DNA from: Antricoccus suffuscus
GTDB taxonomy: Bacteria; Actinomycetota; Actinomycetes; Mycobacteriales; Antricoccaceae
Direction of reading: 5' to 3'
Assembly (NCBI RefSeq): GCF_003003235.1
Contig: NZ_PVUE01000008.1
Coordinates: 1 to 64,000 of the forward strand
Length of the DNA: 64,000 nt
The notes below the pieces were generated by a model. It did no database searches. It had not been told where the DNA came from and saw only the letters and a program-made list of their open reading frames with translations. Made by a program: the position numbers and the translations under genes. Shown piece after piece: positions 54,427 through 63,327 of this stretch; positions within the stretch are counted from its first letter, which is position 1, and each line of letters starts with the position of its first letter.

Positions 54427-55394
54427 GTGACACGTCATTGAGCTTCGCCGGCCAGCGGGCCTTCGATCCACTAGGGCCCACCGTGCTGAGCACCACGACA
54501 CCCGAGGGTCGGGGGTTGCACTACATCGACGAAGGCGATCCATCTTGGACGACACTGGTCTTCTTCGGCGGCGCAGGTACGACGGTGCGTGCATTCGGAC
54601 TGCTCGAGTTCGCGCGCACGTTTCGACAGGAGCTGAAGGTCCGGGTGATCTCGGTCGAGCGCAACGGTCTCGGGCAAACCGAGTTCGATCCGGCGTACGG
54701 TCCGACCGAGTACGCCGCAGACGTGCACTGGCTACTCGACAAACTTGAGGTCGAGACCTGTTCGCTGATCTCGATTTCCGGTGGCGGTCCGTACTCCGCC
54801 GAGGTGGCTGCAATGCGGCCCGAACGGATCCGCTCATTCCATATTGCGTGTGCGTTTTCAAGCCAGCTAACTGACCATCCGCGGCTGCCGGTGACCGAGG
54901 AGTCCGTGCGCGCACTCACCACCGATCCGGTGAGTTGGTGGCGCTACACCGGGGACAGCCCGGTGCACCGGATCCCAGGATTCGCCGACTCGACGTACGA
55001 GGAAGCGGTACGGGAGTTCTTCGTGCGCGGTCAGATGGGCGACCCTGCGCCGCTGCTACACGCGATGGAACTGCGAAATCGATCGCTTCCCGACCTAAGC
55101 GCGGTGACGGCGCCGGTGTATTTGTACTGGGGCACCGAGGACGCCGCCGTGCCGATCGCTTATATGGAGCACTGGGCGAGTCTGTTGTCCAACGTCCGGG
55201 CGCGCCGCGTGTATGAGGGCGAAGGACACGACGTGCAGTACCGGCATTGGGATCAGATCATCGCCGACGTGGCAACGCTCGATGACAAGATCCTGATCAG
55301 CGACGCCGACGGGACTCGACTGATCGATGGGTCTGCCGTACCAGCCGCACTCGAGAATGGCGGCTGGCTGGGATTGCAGCCCTGGAAACCCTGA
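54423..55394 (+). CDS. Alpha/beta hydrolase of the importer operon
   Basis: The 323-residue protein has an α/β-hydrolase fold with VFFGGAGTTVRAFGLLEFAR (oxyanion region) and nucleophile Ser119 in S-I-S-G-G, where the first Gly of the usual G-X-S-X-G is replaced by Ser. The acid is probably in YWGTEDAAVPI and the His in YEGEGHDVQYRH. It is the last gene of the importer operon by ATGA coupling. An esterase that frees the imported compound, for example an acylcarnitine, is an attractive but unproven role. Confidence 0.8.
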   Translation: MSDTSLSFAGQRAFDPLGPTVLSTTTPEGRGLHYIDEGDPSWTTLVFFGGAGTTVRAFGLLEFARTFRQELKVRVISVERNGLGQTEFDPAYGPTEYAADVHWLLDKLEVETCSLISISGGGPYSAEVAAMRPERIRSFHIACAFSSQLTDHPRLPVTEESVRALTTDPVSWWRYTGDSPVHRIPGFADSTYEEAVREFFVRGQMGDPAPLLHAMELRNRSLPDLSAVTAPVYLYWGTEDAAVPIAYMEHWASLLSNVRARRVYEGEGHDVQYRHWDQIIADVATLDDKILISDADGTRLIDGSAVPAALENGGWLGLQPWKP

Positions 55395-55395
55395 G

Positions 55396-55710
55396 CTACA
55401 TCGGTTCGGTGTGCTCGGCGCGATGCTGTAAGAGTCTGCTTGCGAGTATCAAGAGCTGCTCTTCGGGAACCTGCCAGTCAAGGTCTTGTATGTGCTGCAG
55501 ATAAGCGCTGGTGATGTTGGCGGGATCGGTCGCGAACAGAGTCACCGTCGCGGCCCTCCATACGGTGTTTGGGGGTTGCGGAACTTCGAGCAATTCGGCG
55601 AGCCGGGGCAGCATCTCGACGTTAGAGAGCCCGCGGCGATCGCGCGACCAATCGGCGCCGCCCTCGCCGTTTGCGCCTCCGATGCGGTTCTGTTCGTTCG
55701 GTCCCGGCAT
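55396..55710 (-). CDS. Hypothetical protein of 104 residues
   Basis: The frame encodes an N-terminal polar region and a helical part (EMLPRLAELLEVPQPPNTVW, then AYLQHIQDLDWQVPEEQLLI). The composition looks like a real protein. It ends one base from the stop of the convergent hydrolase gene. I do not recognise a family, and a ribosome binding site is not obvious; the start could be the Met at residue 33. Confidence 0.45.
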   Translation of the reverse strand: MPGPNEQNRIGGANGEGGADWSRDRRGLSNVEMLPRLAELLEVPQPPNTVWRAATVTLFATDPANITSAYLQHIQDLDWQVPEEQLLILASRLLQHRAEHTEPM

Positions 55711-55761
55711 CGCCGGTCCTCCTCGTCTGTCACAACTGCATGATCGGGCCCTATAGAAACT

Positions 55762-55792
55762 CGGGGGTCGGGCAAAGAGCGCCCGACCCCCG
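55762..55792 (-). terminator. Terminator hairpin after the SnoaL-like pseudogene
   Basis: CGGGGGTCGGGC (55762-55773) pairs perfectly with GCCCGACCCCCG (55781-55792), 12 bp with a seven-base loop. On the minus strand it follows the SnoaL-like reading frame by 25 bp and is followed by a T-rich stretch (GAGTTTCTAT). Confidence 0.75.
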
Positions 55793-55817
55793 CGGTGCGT
55801 CTTGTCTGGCTACACGC

Positions 55818-56266
55818 CTACTCGGCTGGGATGATGCCGAGCTGTTGGAGGACCGTCACGCCGTCGTCGAGTCCGACCTCCTCGACGATGAGGCCGTCGA
55901 CGAACTTCAGAACTGTTGTCCCGGTGAAGTGCATGGTCTTACCGGAGGCAGCAGAAACGGAGCCTATTGGCAGATCTTCAAAGGCGGCGGGGCCGCTGTG
56001 GGTGCCGCCACCTTCCCACTGGCCGACACATAGTCGCCCTCGGCGATGAGGTCGGCGGTACCCCAGAAGTTGAGGTCGGGGAATGCGGTGCGGAAACGGG
56101 TTGCAAAGTCACGGACCTCGTCGCGGCCAGTCATTGGCTCGTGTAGCGAGTAGTGAAAGCGGATATCGGGGGAGGCGAGTTCGTCAATAACAGCGGGGTT
56201 GAAGTCGCTGCCCCAGAATTCGGTGAACCACCGTCCGACGACTGCCTTGTTCTCTTCGAGCGACAT
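55818..56266 (-). pseudogene. Frameshifted SnoaL-like ester cyclase/polyketide-cyclase family gene
   Basis: The first frame starts at ATG 56266 after AAGGAG and reads MSLEENKAVVGRWFTEFWGS, then ends its homology at AEGDYV. From about 56030 the homology continues in another frame as GQWEGGGTHSGPAAFEDLPI and later EEVGLDDGVTVLQQLGIIPA before a stop at 55818. Adding one base in TATGTGTCGGCC would restore a continuous SnoaL-fold protein of about 149 residues (VVGQWEGG). It is a recent single-base deletion or a sequencing error. The terminator behind it is intact. Confidence 0.8.
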
Positions 56267-56421
56267 GGTGCTCTCCTTGTCTCGTATAAGTAGTCGGCGG
56301 GCAAGTGTGACCGCCGATATCTGGAAGACGTTCTCGTGCAGTGGTCCGTGAGATGACGAGCACCTTTTCGTTGCAGCAGCGGCGATTGCCTGGGCGAGAT
56401 GACCTGTGGATGAAGGTCGAA

Positions 56422-56955
56422 TTAGGGAGTGAGGGCGTCGGAAGACACAGACCACTCCGAGCCATCCGCGGCCGCACCGGTGAGGCCGTTAAGGTTGGCG
56501 AGGCCGACGAGTGCGAGAACGCGAGCGTTTCCGATGCCGGATGTCGCCAGTGTTCGGCTAGGTGTCCAGTGGGTCGACCACAACAATCGCCGGGTCATTT
56601 GTGCCCAGCCAGTTGCTGGTCCGGTCATGATCCAAAGGTCGGGGTCGGCGCTGGCGAAACGCGTCGCCTGACGCAACCATGATGCACCTATCTCTGGCCA
56701 CGTAATCGCGTCCAAGATTTGGCCGCCGGCCATGTCCCAGGCCGCACCGATCGCTCGGGTTGTCTCGATGGCGTTAGTGCTGCGTCCCGAGCCGATGACA
56801 ACGGTTCGCGCGCGACGTCGGTGAGCGAGCTCGATGATGGTGGCGACTTCCGCGGCTGTGATCGTCGCGTCCGCTTCGAGAGTTACCGCCGTGGAGAGCA
56901 GGGGACTGGCCAATGGCAGGACTCTTCGCCGTGCCTTCGAGGAGTGTTCGTTCAT
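56422..56955 (-). CDS. Hypothetical protein, possibly a remnant of a periplasmic-binding-fold protein
   Basis: The 177-residue frame starts at ATG 56955, which overlaps the stop of the ogt-like frame by ATGA. Segments such as ITAAEVATIIELAHRRRART, DPDLWIMTGPATGWAQMTRR and ANLNGLTGAAADGSEW suggest alternating strands and helices as in type I periplasmic-binding folds, but there is no signal peptide and the length is about half. I cannot name it with confidence. Confidence 0.45.
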   Translation of the reverse strand: MNEHSSKARRRVLPLASPLLSTAVTLEADATITAAEVATIIELAHRRRARTVVIGSGRSTNAIETTRAIGAAWDMAGGQILDAITWPEIGASWLRQATRFASADPDLWIMTGPATGWAQMTRRLLWSTHWTPSRTLATSGIGNARVLALVGLANLNGLTGAAADGSEWSVSSDALTP

Positions 56956-57296
56956 CGGTCGCAAAAGAACCAGCGTCCGGCATGCGTCTGAGCGGATGAT
57001 TCGAGATCCATTAAGGCTCGCTTCCATTCAGGGCCACCGGCGTAATCGGTTAGCCTGCCATCCCCGCTGAGCACGCGATGGCAGGGAATGAAGATGCACA
57101 GCGAGTTAGCGTCCACCGCTTTGCCTACCCGCTCTGAGCGCGGGTCGTCCCGACCGATAGTAACCTCCTCGCCGGAGGTTTCCGGCGACGGCTGATTAGT
57201 GCCGTGCATGAAGCAAAGCCGCGTGACTACGTTGTCGCTCGCGACGATCATGACCTGTTCGATCTTGGTCTCTACCAGAGCGTGGCGCGTATACAT
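56952..57296 (-). pseudogene. Internally deleted Ogt-like methylated-DNA-cysteine methyltransferase
   Basis: The N-terminal 40 residues (MYTRHALVETKIEQVMIVAS) and the active-site end (VGKAVDANSLCIFIPCHRVL, then GDGRLTDYAGGPEWKRALMD) match Ogt, including the methyl-accepting Cys in PCHR. The intervening 50-60 residues, with most of the DNA-binding helix-turn-helix, are missing in frame. The frame is 114 residues against about 165-180 normally. Repair of O6-methylguanine is unlikely. The frame stays open and couples to the next gene by ATGA. Confidence 0.75.
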
Positions 57297-57528
57297 TCGT
57301 GCTCCCTTTTCGTATCCAGCGAGGGCTCCGATCTCGGAGCTCCACCCGGTCTCAGATAGAAGACGTACGCCGTCGCGCGATGCGTGAGATCAAGGAGAGG
57401 AAATGTGAGTTTCGAGGCAAATAGCGCACCGCATCGGCAGCGGTATCACGTCTGCGGCGCGAAGTCCGTCTCCTGATTGAAACGCCGAGTGAGCGGACGG
57501 TATCCGTGCGCGCCTAAGAGAGTTGACG

Positions 57529-57759
57529 ATGACTGATCGTTATGGGCTTGAAAGTGATCGAGGAATACCGCTCATGACGTGCCCCGGATGCGGCAGCGTC
57601 GCCTCTATCGAATGGGAATGCTGGATTAGTAATGTCCTGCACTTCAAGCTTCACTGCCTACGGCGCCACTGGTTCTTAATGCCCGCCGAACGCATCTGCT
57701 ATTACGGCACCGATATCTTTTATCGTCCGGCGCCGGGAACAGTCGAATCTTCGTGGTGA
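57529..57759 (+). CDS. Small protein with zinc-ribbon-like cysteines
   Basis: The 76-residue protein has CPGCG near residue 15 and a second Cys/His group in LHCLRRHWFLMPAERI, a spacing that suits one zinc ion. Short actinobacterial proteins of this plan are common and uncharacterised. The start could also be TTG two codons earlier. It stands alone between the decayed ogt region and the TcA-like gene. Confidence 0.6.
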   Translation: MTDRYGLESDRGIPLMTCPGCGSVASIEWECWISNVLHFKLHCLRRHWFLMPAERICYYGTDIFYRPAPGTVESSW

Positions 57760-57868
57760 TGATGACGGAGCAAATGAACCAGGCGATCTGGCTCAATTGA
57801 TGGCAGAATTGGAAAACCCGATCGACATCGGCGCCGCGCGCACGGGAGAGCAAGGGCGAAATAGGCCA

Positions 57869-57897
57869 TTGTTTGCACGCTTCCGGAGAGTCATACT
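57869..57897 (+). promoter_or_regulatory. Probable promoter of the TcA-like gene
   Basis: TTGTTT (57869-57874) and CATACT (57892-57897), 17 bp apart, resemble a sigma-70-type promoter about 75 bp before the TcA-like start. The following leader carries CCGGAG six bases before the ATG, a usable ribosome binding site. Confidence 0.45.
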
Positions 57898-57971
57898 GAC
57901 TGTGTTAAGTCCACGTTTTTGGTAGCACTCCATCACCCCTTTGCTGGCTGGCGCACATTCCGGAGTTCCAC

Positions 57972-60900
57972 ATGCTCAAGGACGCCCAACCCCTTGCTGT
58001 TCGGATCCAGGCCAGTCACGCTGACACCGGCGTACCCCTCGGATCGGTCGCGGTAGAGGCATATCTCCAAGACGGCGCTGTACTGGCCCATGCCAGCACC
58101 GGCCCCGACGGATTCGCTCAGTTGATGATCGACCCCGATAAATGGCGCAGCGAGATATTCGTGCGCGTGGCGAGCGGGGATGCGAATGGAGTGCTCGTCG
58201 ACCATGCGGCGCTCGACGGCGGCGAAACGGTCTCGGTCGCCGTCAAGATCACCGAGGATATTTCACCCGACTCCTTCGCCCTGCTGGCCGACGATCTGGT
58301 CACGCGCAGGCTCGTGCGGGCCGAAGACCTTATCGCGGACTTGCAAGACCCCGCACCAGACAGCGGGGTACGGCTACTTTCGGCGAGCGACCGCGTAACG
58401 CTGATCGACCGATTGGCGCGCGAGCTGAGTGGGCATGGCGAAATCGCCGCGGACGGGTTGATCGTCGACCCGCCCAGCGTGCGAAATGGTGACCTCACGC
58501 TGGTCCCCATCGGGGACTTCACCGACCGGCCCGGCGTCCTGTTCCCCATCGATCCCACATTCACCAAGCCGGGTCTTGGCTGGGGTACGTTCCCGTGGGC
58601 GCTGCCGGACGATCAGTCCTACCGCGACTACCTTCGCACTGTCTTCGTCCTGTTCGCGCAGCAGCAGAAGCTCGGCGTCATCGCGGATCCAACGTCATTC
58701 CCCGACGTCGTGCTGCGTCAGCTGCCACACCGCTTCTTCCAGGACTTCATGACCGCGGACCGCACCGAGGTGCCGCTCAACCGGTTGCTCATACCCATCG
58801 TGACCGCGATCCTCACCGCGCCGAAAGGTTCCGGTTTCGGTTTCGCGATTCCGGCGGCGTCGCTTCCGGTCCAGGGCACCGCTGCCGACCGGCAGCACCT
58901 GGACGTGCTGCTCGCGGCTGCGCCGATAAGTGTCCAGGAATTCGCCAACCGCTACCGGCTCCAACTTAGTGAACCCGACACCACGTTGTCGACTCCGGTG
59001 AGGGTCAATGTCTACACGCTGTCGCGGATCCTCAGTGACACGGCGCAAGGGCCAATAGAGCCGCCGGACAACGTGATCGAACCTCAGCTGCCCGGGACGG
59101 AGGGCAAGACGATTCTGTGGAAGGAAGTAGTCGGGTCGGCGCCGTTCTTCCTTCGCTTCGACGAGTGGCTCGCCAGACAGCAGCCGTTCTACCCCGAGAA
59201 CCTGTTTGCCTTGCGCACGCAGATCGAGGGCGTCGCGCTGGGAGTTTGGCTCACCGACGATCGCAAGAAGTTTCTCGAGTATCACCGCGATCTTGCGACG
59301 TCGTCTATCTCGTCGTACAACGGCAACTTCGCCACTATGGATGAGGTCCACCGCTCGGCCACATTTCTTCTCTCGTACGGCGTCGCCGACGCCAAATTGA
59401 CTGAACTCGTCGCGGCGATCGACACGCGGCAGTTCGGTGCGGCGGCCCGGCTCGCCGATGAAGCCGAACACCTCCTGCAGACCGCGTCGCCCAGCCCGAA
59501 GGCCGGCGAAGACTGGGAGCCCAACTTGACCGTCGGCGGCTGGGCCCAGCCGCTGAGTTTCAGCCGCCGCAGGAAGGTCAAGGTTACGACGATCACCGCG
59601 CTGACGGGCACCCGCTCCTCGTACTTGCCGGACGGTTTCGAGCGCTTCTACGAACTCAGCCGGCCCGCCGATCTCTGGAAGGACGTGTCTAGTTTTCGCG
59701 ACGCCCGCGATCAGGCAACGCGTAAAAGGACCTACCAGCAGGCGTTCGTGCTGCCTATGCTGCGCGCGAGCATCCGCACCGGGCTCGGCGATCTGCCTGG
59801 TGCGGTGGATGCCTACGCTCAGGTGACGGGGCTGTTCGTCGGGATTGCGATGGTGGGGACCCCGGCCGGCATGGTGCGCTACCCGGACTCGGTCGGCGTG
59901 GAAACCCGCGTGGTCGCCGGCAAGTTGCGCTGGAACGACCAGCTTGGCGATCGTCCGTACACCGCGCGGTTGATGTACGACGAGCAGCGCAACCTCCTCG
60001 AACCGTTCAGTTTGACGCCGCAGTATCGGCCGCCCCGCGACGTACTTACGCCGGACCCGCCGATCCTGCACCTGCTGGAGGAGCGGTATGCCCGAATCGC
60101 CCAGGCAGACGCGATCTTGGCGTGGGCCGAAGCGCTGTACCGGACCGACGACGCGGCGCTCCTTGAACGCGCCCGCGAGCTCTATAAGTCAGTGATCTTT
60201 CTGCATGGCGAAGATCCCGGCACGAGTGCCTACCTTCCTCGCCAACTGCACATCGCACCGTGGATGGGCCTGACCGAAAACCCTCGGCGTCGTAACCAGA
60301 TCGACAGGGCCAGGTTGGCAATGCAGCAGCTGGAGGCGGGGCTGAACTTCTACGGCTACCACGAAGACGCGGTACCCACGCTGCGATATCAGACACTTGT
60401 CGATGCCGCCCAGCGATGGGTCAGCGGCGCCAGGTCCGCGCAAAGTGACTACCTCACCTATCTTGGCCGGGTCGAGCAACTCGACCTCGACATGCTCGCG
60501 GCGAAGGCGCAGGAACAAAAGGCCGCCGCTACCGTGCAGATCTCGACCGAACTCGTCGAGATCGCCAAAGCCGGCGTGGTCGTGGCGCAGAAGGCGGTCG
60601 CCGACGTACAGAAGTTGATCGCCGCGAAAAAGGCCGAGATCGAGGACAAAAACTCTATCTTCAGCCAGTTCTCGGACTACTTCAGCGGCATGAAGTCGAG
60701 CGTCAGTTCGCTGGTCGACACTGGCAAGTCCGTGTCGGAGGGGTACAGCGCGTTGAGCGGAAGCAGCGCGGGCGAGGCGCTTGGCCTGGGCCAGGGAACC
60801 GGCGGGGGAGCCGGGGCGGGCGGCGGTGCCGAGGCGGCCGGTTTGGGCAGCGCGGCGGGAGGTTTCGCCGTACTCGGTGCGTACGGCGCATTCGTAGTCC

Positions 60901-62276
60901 TCAGCACGACCACCTTGCAAGGCATGGCGGATGCGGCGACCAAACGGCAAGGTGACCTGACCGCATTGATCAATGAGGCGCTCCCCGCTGCGCAGGCCGG
61001 CGTGCGGGTGCAGGAGCGCAACGTCGCGATCACTCAGTTGCAGGGGCAGATCGCAGTCACCGACCTTGCCTACGCCCGCGACTTGGTCAACTACCAGAAC
61101 GAGCGCTTCCTCAATCGTGACTTCTGGGATGCACTGGCCGGTGTCGCTGGCCGATCACTGCATCGCTACCTCGACCTGGCGGGTCAGGCGGCGTGGTTTG
61201 CCGAGCGGGCGTTGGCCTACCGGCTGGCGAGCCCGATGCGGCTAATCAAACTTGGCTATTTCGATCCGCGCATGCGTGACCTGGGCGGCCCGGACCGACT
61301 TGCGCTCGATCTCGCCGAACTCGAGGCCGTCCGCCTGGGTGCTGCCCGCGTCAGTGTGCCGATCACTCGGACCTACTCGCTGGCGCGGGACCTGCCGCTG
61401 GCGTTCGGTCAGCTCAAGAGGGACGGGCGCTGCACGTTTTCGTTGAGCGACGACGACCTACTGGCGGCGTACCCGGGGACCTTCGGCCACCGGATTCGGG
61501 CCGTTGAGGTCGCGGTCGACGTCCCCGGAACGGCGGTCGCTGCGGCGGGAATGCTTACCAACAGCGGGTTTTCGCTGCTACGGCGCGCACCGGGCGACGC
61601 GCGGGTGCCGTTGCTGAGGTACGCCGACGCCTACCCGATCAGCGAGTTTCGGATTCGTAGTGACGGTGCGCTGCACGGCATGCCCGGGGAGCAGCTCATG
61701 CCGTTCGAGGGGGCGGCGTTCACCACGACCTGGACCCTCGAACTGCCGCCTGCGGCCAATCCCGCCGGATTGCAACGGCTCGCCGACGTACGGATCACCT
61801 TCGATTTGGAGGCGGGGTACGACGCGCGGACCCCCGCGGTGACCGGGCCCGCTCCAGCGGTCAGTCGCTCGATGGTCGTTTCGGCGCTCGCGTTGGACCC
61901 GAAGGGGCTGGCGACATTGCACGCAGCCACCGGTCCGATCCAGGTGACGTTTGGGCTCGATCGTCTCGCCGTCCCGGCCAGCGGGGTGGTGACCAATCTG
62001 GCCGTCGTACTGCCCGGTATTTCTGGTGGGACGTTCTCCGCGACACTTGCGCCAACCGGTGGGCCGGCGACCCCGTTTGTTATTGAGGATGGCCTCGCGC
62101 TGTCCAACCTCGGCGTACTCGATGATGGCGATCCGTCACACGCTCAGCCGCTGAACGCCGCCGCGGGCGGTGGTGCCGATCGTGCCGTGTCGCTGACGAT
62201 CACGCGCGCGGGCGGTGCCGGGGGACTGGCGAAGGCACGCGACGTACTGCTCTGGGTCGAGTACGACGTTCCGTAA
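57972..62276 (+). CDS. TcA-like protein (Tc toxin translocation-subunit family), compact form
   Basis: This 1434-residue protein has no signal peptide. Residues 1-95 look like a transthyretin/carboxypeptidase-regulatory β-sandwich (VEAYLQDGAVLAHASTGPDG). Around 697-730, ERYARIAQADAILAWAEALY, with the ARELY segment after it, matches the TcA helical region. Residues 830-900 are a long charged coiled coil, followed near 940-985 by a Gly/Ala-rich hydrophobic stretch. The C-terminus resembles the TcB-binding part of TcA: LIKLGYFDPRMRDLGGPDRL, FGQLKRDGRCTFSL, YPGTFGHRIRAVEVAVDVPG and MPFEGAAFTTTWTLEL. TcA proteins form pentameric syringe-like channels that inject TcB/TcC cargo; typical TcA is about 2300-2500 residues. 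No TcB/TcC or Rhs gene is in the window. Its own promoter and accessory surroundings suggest a stand-alone module. Confidence 0.75.
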   Translation: MLKDAQPLAVRIQASHADTGVPLGSVAVEAYLQDGAVLAHASTGPDGFAQLMIDPDKWRSEIFVRVASGDANGVLVDHAALDGGETVSVAVKITEDISPDSFALLADDLVTRRLVRAEDLIADLQDPAPDSGVRLLSASDRVTLIDRLARELSGHGEIAADGLIVDPPSVRNGDLTLVPIGDFTDRPGVLFPIDPTFTKPGLGWGTFPWALPDDQSYRDYLRTVFVLFAQQQKLGVIADPTSFPDVVLRQLPHRFFQDFMTADRTEVPLNRLLIPIVTAILTAPKGSGFGFAIPAASLPVQGTAADRQHLDVLLAAAPISVQEFANRYRLQLSEPDTTLSTPVRVNVYTLSRILSDTAQGPIEPPDNVIEPQLPGTEGKTILWKEVVGSAPFFLRFDEWLARQQPFYPENLFALRTQIEGVALGVWLTDDRKKFLEYHRDLATSSISSYNGNFATMDEVHRSATFLLSYGVADAKLTELVAAIDTRQFGAAARLADEAEHLLQTASPSPKAGEDWEPNLTVGGWAQPLSFSRRRKVKVTTITALTGTRSSYLPDGFERFYELSRPADLWKDVSSFRDARDQATRKRTYQQAFVLPMLRASIRTGLGDLPGAVDAYAQVTGLFVGIAMVGTPAGMVRYPDSVGVETRVVAGKLRWNDQLGDRPYTARLMYDEQRNLLEPFSLTPQYRPPRDVLTPDPPILHLLEERYARIAQADAILAWAEALYRTDDAALLERARELYKSVIFLHGEDPGTSAYLPRQLHIAPWMGLTENPRRRNQIDRARLAMQQLEAGLNFYGYHEDAVPTLRYQTLVDAAQRWVSGARSAQSDYLTYLGRVEQLDLDMLAAKAQEQKAAATVQISTELVEIAKAGVVVAQKAVADVQKLIAAKKAEIEDKNSIFSQFSDYFSGMKSSVSSLVDTGKSVSEGYSALSGSSAGEALGLGQGTGGGAGAGGGAEAAGLGSAAGGFAVLGAYGAFVVLSTTTLQGMADAATKRQGDLTALINEALPAAQAGVRVQERNVAITQLQGQIAVTDLAYARDLVNYQNERFLNRDFWDALAGVAGRSLHRYLDLAGQAAWFAERALAYRLASPMRLIKLGYFDPRMRDLGGPDRLALDLAELEAVRLGAARVSVPITRTYSLARDLPLAFGQLKRDGRCTFSLSDDDLLAAYPGTFGHRIRAVEVAVDVPGTAVAAAGMLTNSGFSLLRRAPGDARVPLLRYADAYPISEFRIRSDGALHGMPGEQLMPFEGAAFTTTWTLELPPAANPAGLQRLADVRITFDLEAGYDARTPAVTGPAPAVSRSMVVSALALDPKGLATLHAATGPIQVTFGLDRLAVPASGVVTNLAVVLPGISGGTFSATLAPTGGPATPFVIEDGLALSNLGVLDDGDPSHAQPLNAAAGGGADRAVSLTITRAGGAGGLAKARDVLLWVEYDVP

Positions 62277-62365
62277 ACCTTCTCGATCGATGGCGATCAC
62301 TGGCGGATACTGGATCTCGTGCGAAAACGCGACTGGCCCCGGGTCATGATCGACGGGTTCTGCCC

Positions 62366-62725
62366 ATGGCGGTGATCGAGGACCTGCGGCCGCTGGGAGT
62401 CGAGTTGGAGCGCTCGTACGAGGTGTATGTGCGCGGCAGGTTGAAGTTCCGCGTCAAGCAGATCGTCTACGTCGCGTTCTCCCTCGACGAGCGCGTGATG
62501 GGTTTCGCGTTCCCGAAGGAGGAGCGCTCGGCGCTCGTCGCGAGCGAGCCGCGCAAGTTTCAGCTGCCGTCGGTGTCGGACATGCGCTTCAACTGGGTAC
62601 ACGCCGACCTTGCGACCATCGACCGGGCCGAGGCCCGCGAGCTCGTCGTCGACGCTTGGCGCATGGTCGTCCCCAAGAAGCTCTCTCTCGCTTACGATCT
62701 CGCGCATCCGACCGGGCCGGGCTGA
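62366..62725 (+). CDS. MmcQ/YjbR-family protein
   Basis: The 119-residue protein reads SYEVYVRGRLKFRVKQIVYV, MGFAFPKEERSALVASEPRK and LVVDAWRMVVPKKL, matching short actinobacterial MmcQ/YjbR-like proteins (CyaY-like fold, sometimes linked to DNA binding). ATG 62366 was chosen; upstream codons are open back to near 62320. It follows the TcA-like gene by 90 bp, but a functional link is not indicated. Confidence 0.65.
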   Translation: MAVIEDLRPLGVELERSYEVYVRGRLKFRVKQIVYVAFSLDERVMGFAFPKEERSALVASEPRKFQLPSVSDMRFNWVHADLATIDRAEARELVVDAWRMVVPKKLSLAYDLAHPTGPG

Positions 62726-62900
62726 AAGGTGCGCTCCGGGACGACTGGGCGAATCGTTTGTGATTCCACTGTGGCGCAATGCGCCGGTTGAGCGGGTTTG
62801 CCAGTCGAAACCTCGTAACCAGAGAGTGTCAGCAACGGGAGGCTGGGTCCGCACCGACTCGTGTGCCGGACAGAATATCGCGGGTGCCGTGGTAGGCCCA

Positions 62901-63236
62901 TTCCCGATTGTCGACGTCACGGCGTGGCAGGTGGCGGCACCGACGAAAAGGCGTGGCTGACGGCGGCCGGCGACGTGCGGTGGCTCTTTAAACCGGCGGT
63001 TGTCCGCGATGGGCGTCGGCAGGGGGAGACTGGGCAGAGAAGGTGTCGTCGGAACTCGCGGGGTTGATCGCCGTTCCGGTAGCGAGGACTCAGATGGCAG
63101 TTCGTTCGATGGCGCCAGGTTCAATCTCGCGTAACCTAGCGTCAGATCGGATACGAAATTCACCCCGAGACGGCGTCGATCAAGGATCTCGAGGGCGCCG
63201 TGCCGCAGCCTGCGCGACCAAATCAGTGTCGACGAG
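62901..63236 (+). pseudogene. Degenerate HipA-like toxin/kinase fragment
   Basis: Pieces of one protein appear in three frames: FPIVDVTAWQVA from 62901, then DEKAWLTAAGDVRWLFKPAV with the following GRRQGE, then DWAEKVSSELAGLIAVPVAR and MAPGSISRNLASD, and finally GYEIHPETASIKDLEGAV. The order fits the N-terminal half of HipA-like proteins that begin VDVTAW and contain a WLFK and an EDWAEK segment. At least three frameshifts separate the pieces and the kinase C-terminal half is missing. It is a decaying remnant. Confidence 0.65.
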
Positions 63237-63327
63237 GTGAGTGAGACCGACCAAGGCTTCCTCAGTTTGGTTACCCTCGTCAACCTAGAGTCGAACGAGA
63301 CGCGATCGTGCGGGACTGGGATCGGGC

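Noticed and set aside
57800-57925. 41-codon ATG frame (MAELENPIDIG...) before the TcA-like gene
   Set aside because: No ribosome binding site, and it overlaps the best promoter candidate for the TcA-like gene.
58695-60071. Long minus-strand frame opposite the TcA-like gene
   Set aside because: Arg-rich composition and no ribosome binding site or motifs; it is a shadow of the plus-strand gene.
62129-62140. Single GCGATCCGTCAC core inside the TcA-like gene
   Set aside because: It is a single copy in a coding context that fits the local reading frame (DPSHAQP), so it is probably chance and not an array.
62297-63283. Minus-strand frame of over 300 codons across the YjbR and HipA-like regions
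   Set aside because: The composition is shadow-like and the plus strand carries recognisable protein segments in the same DNA.
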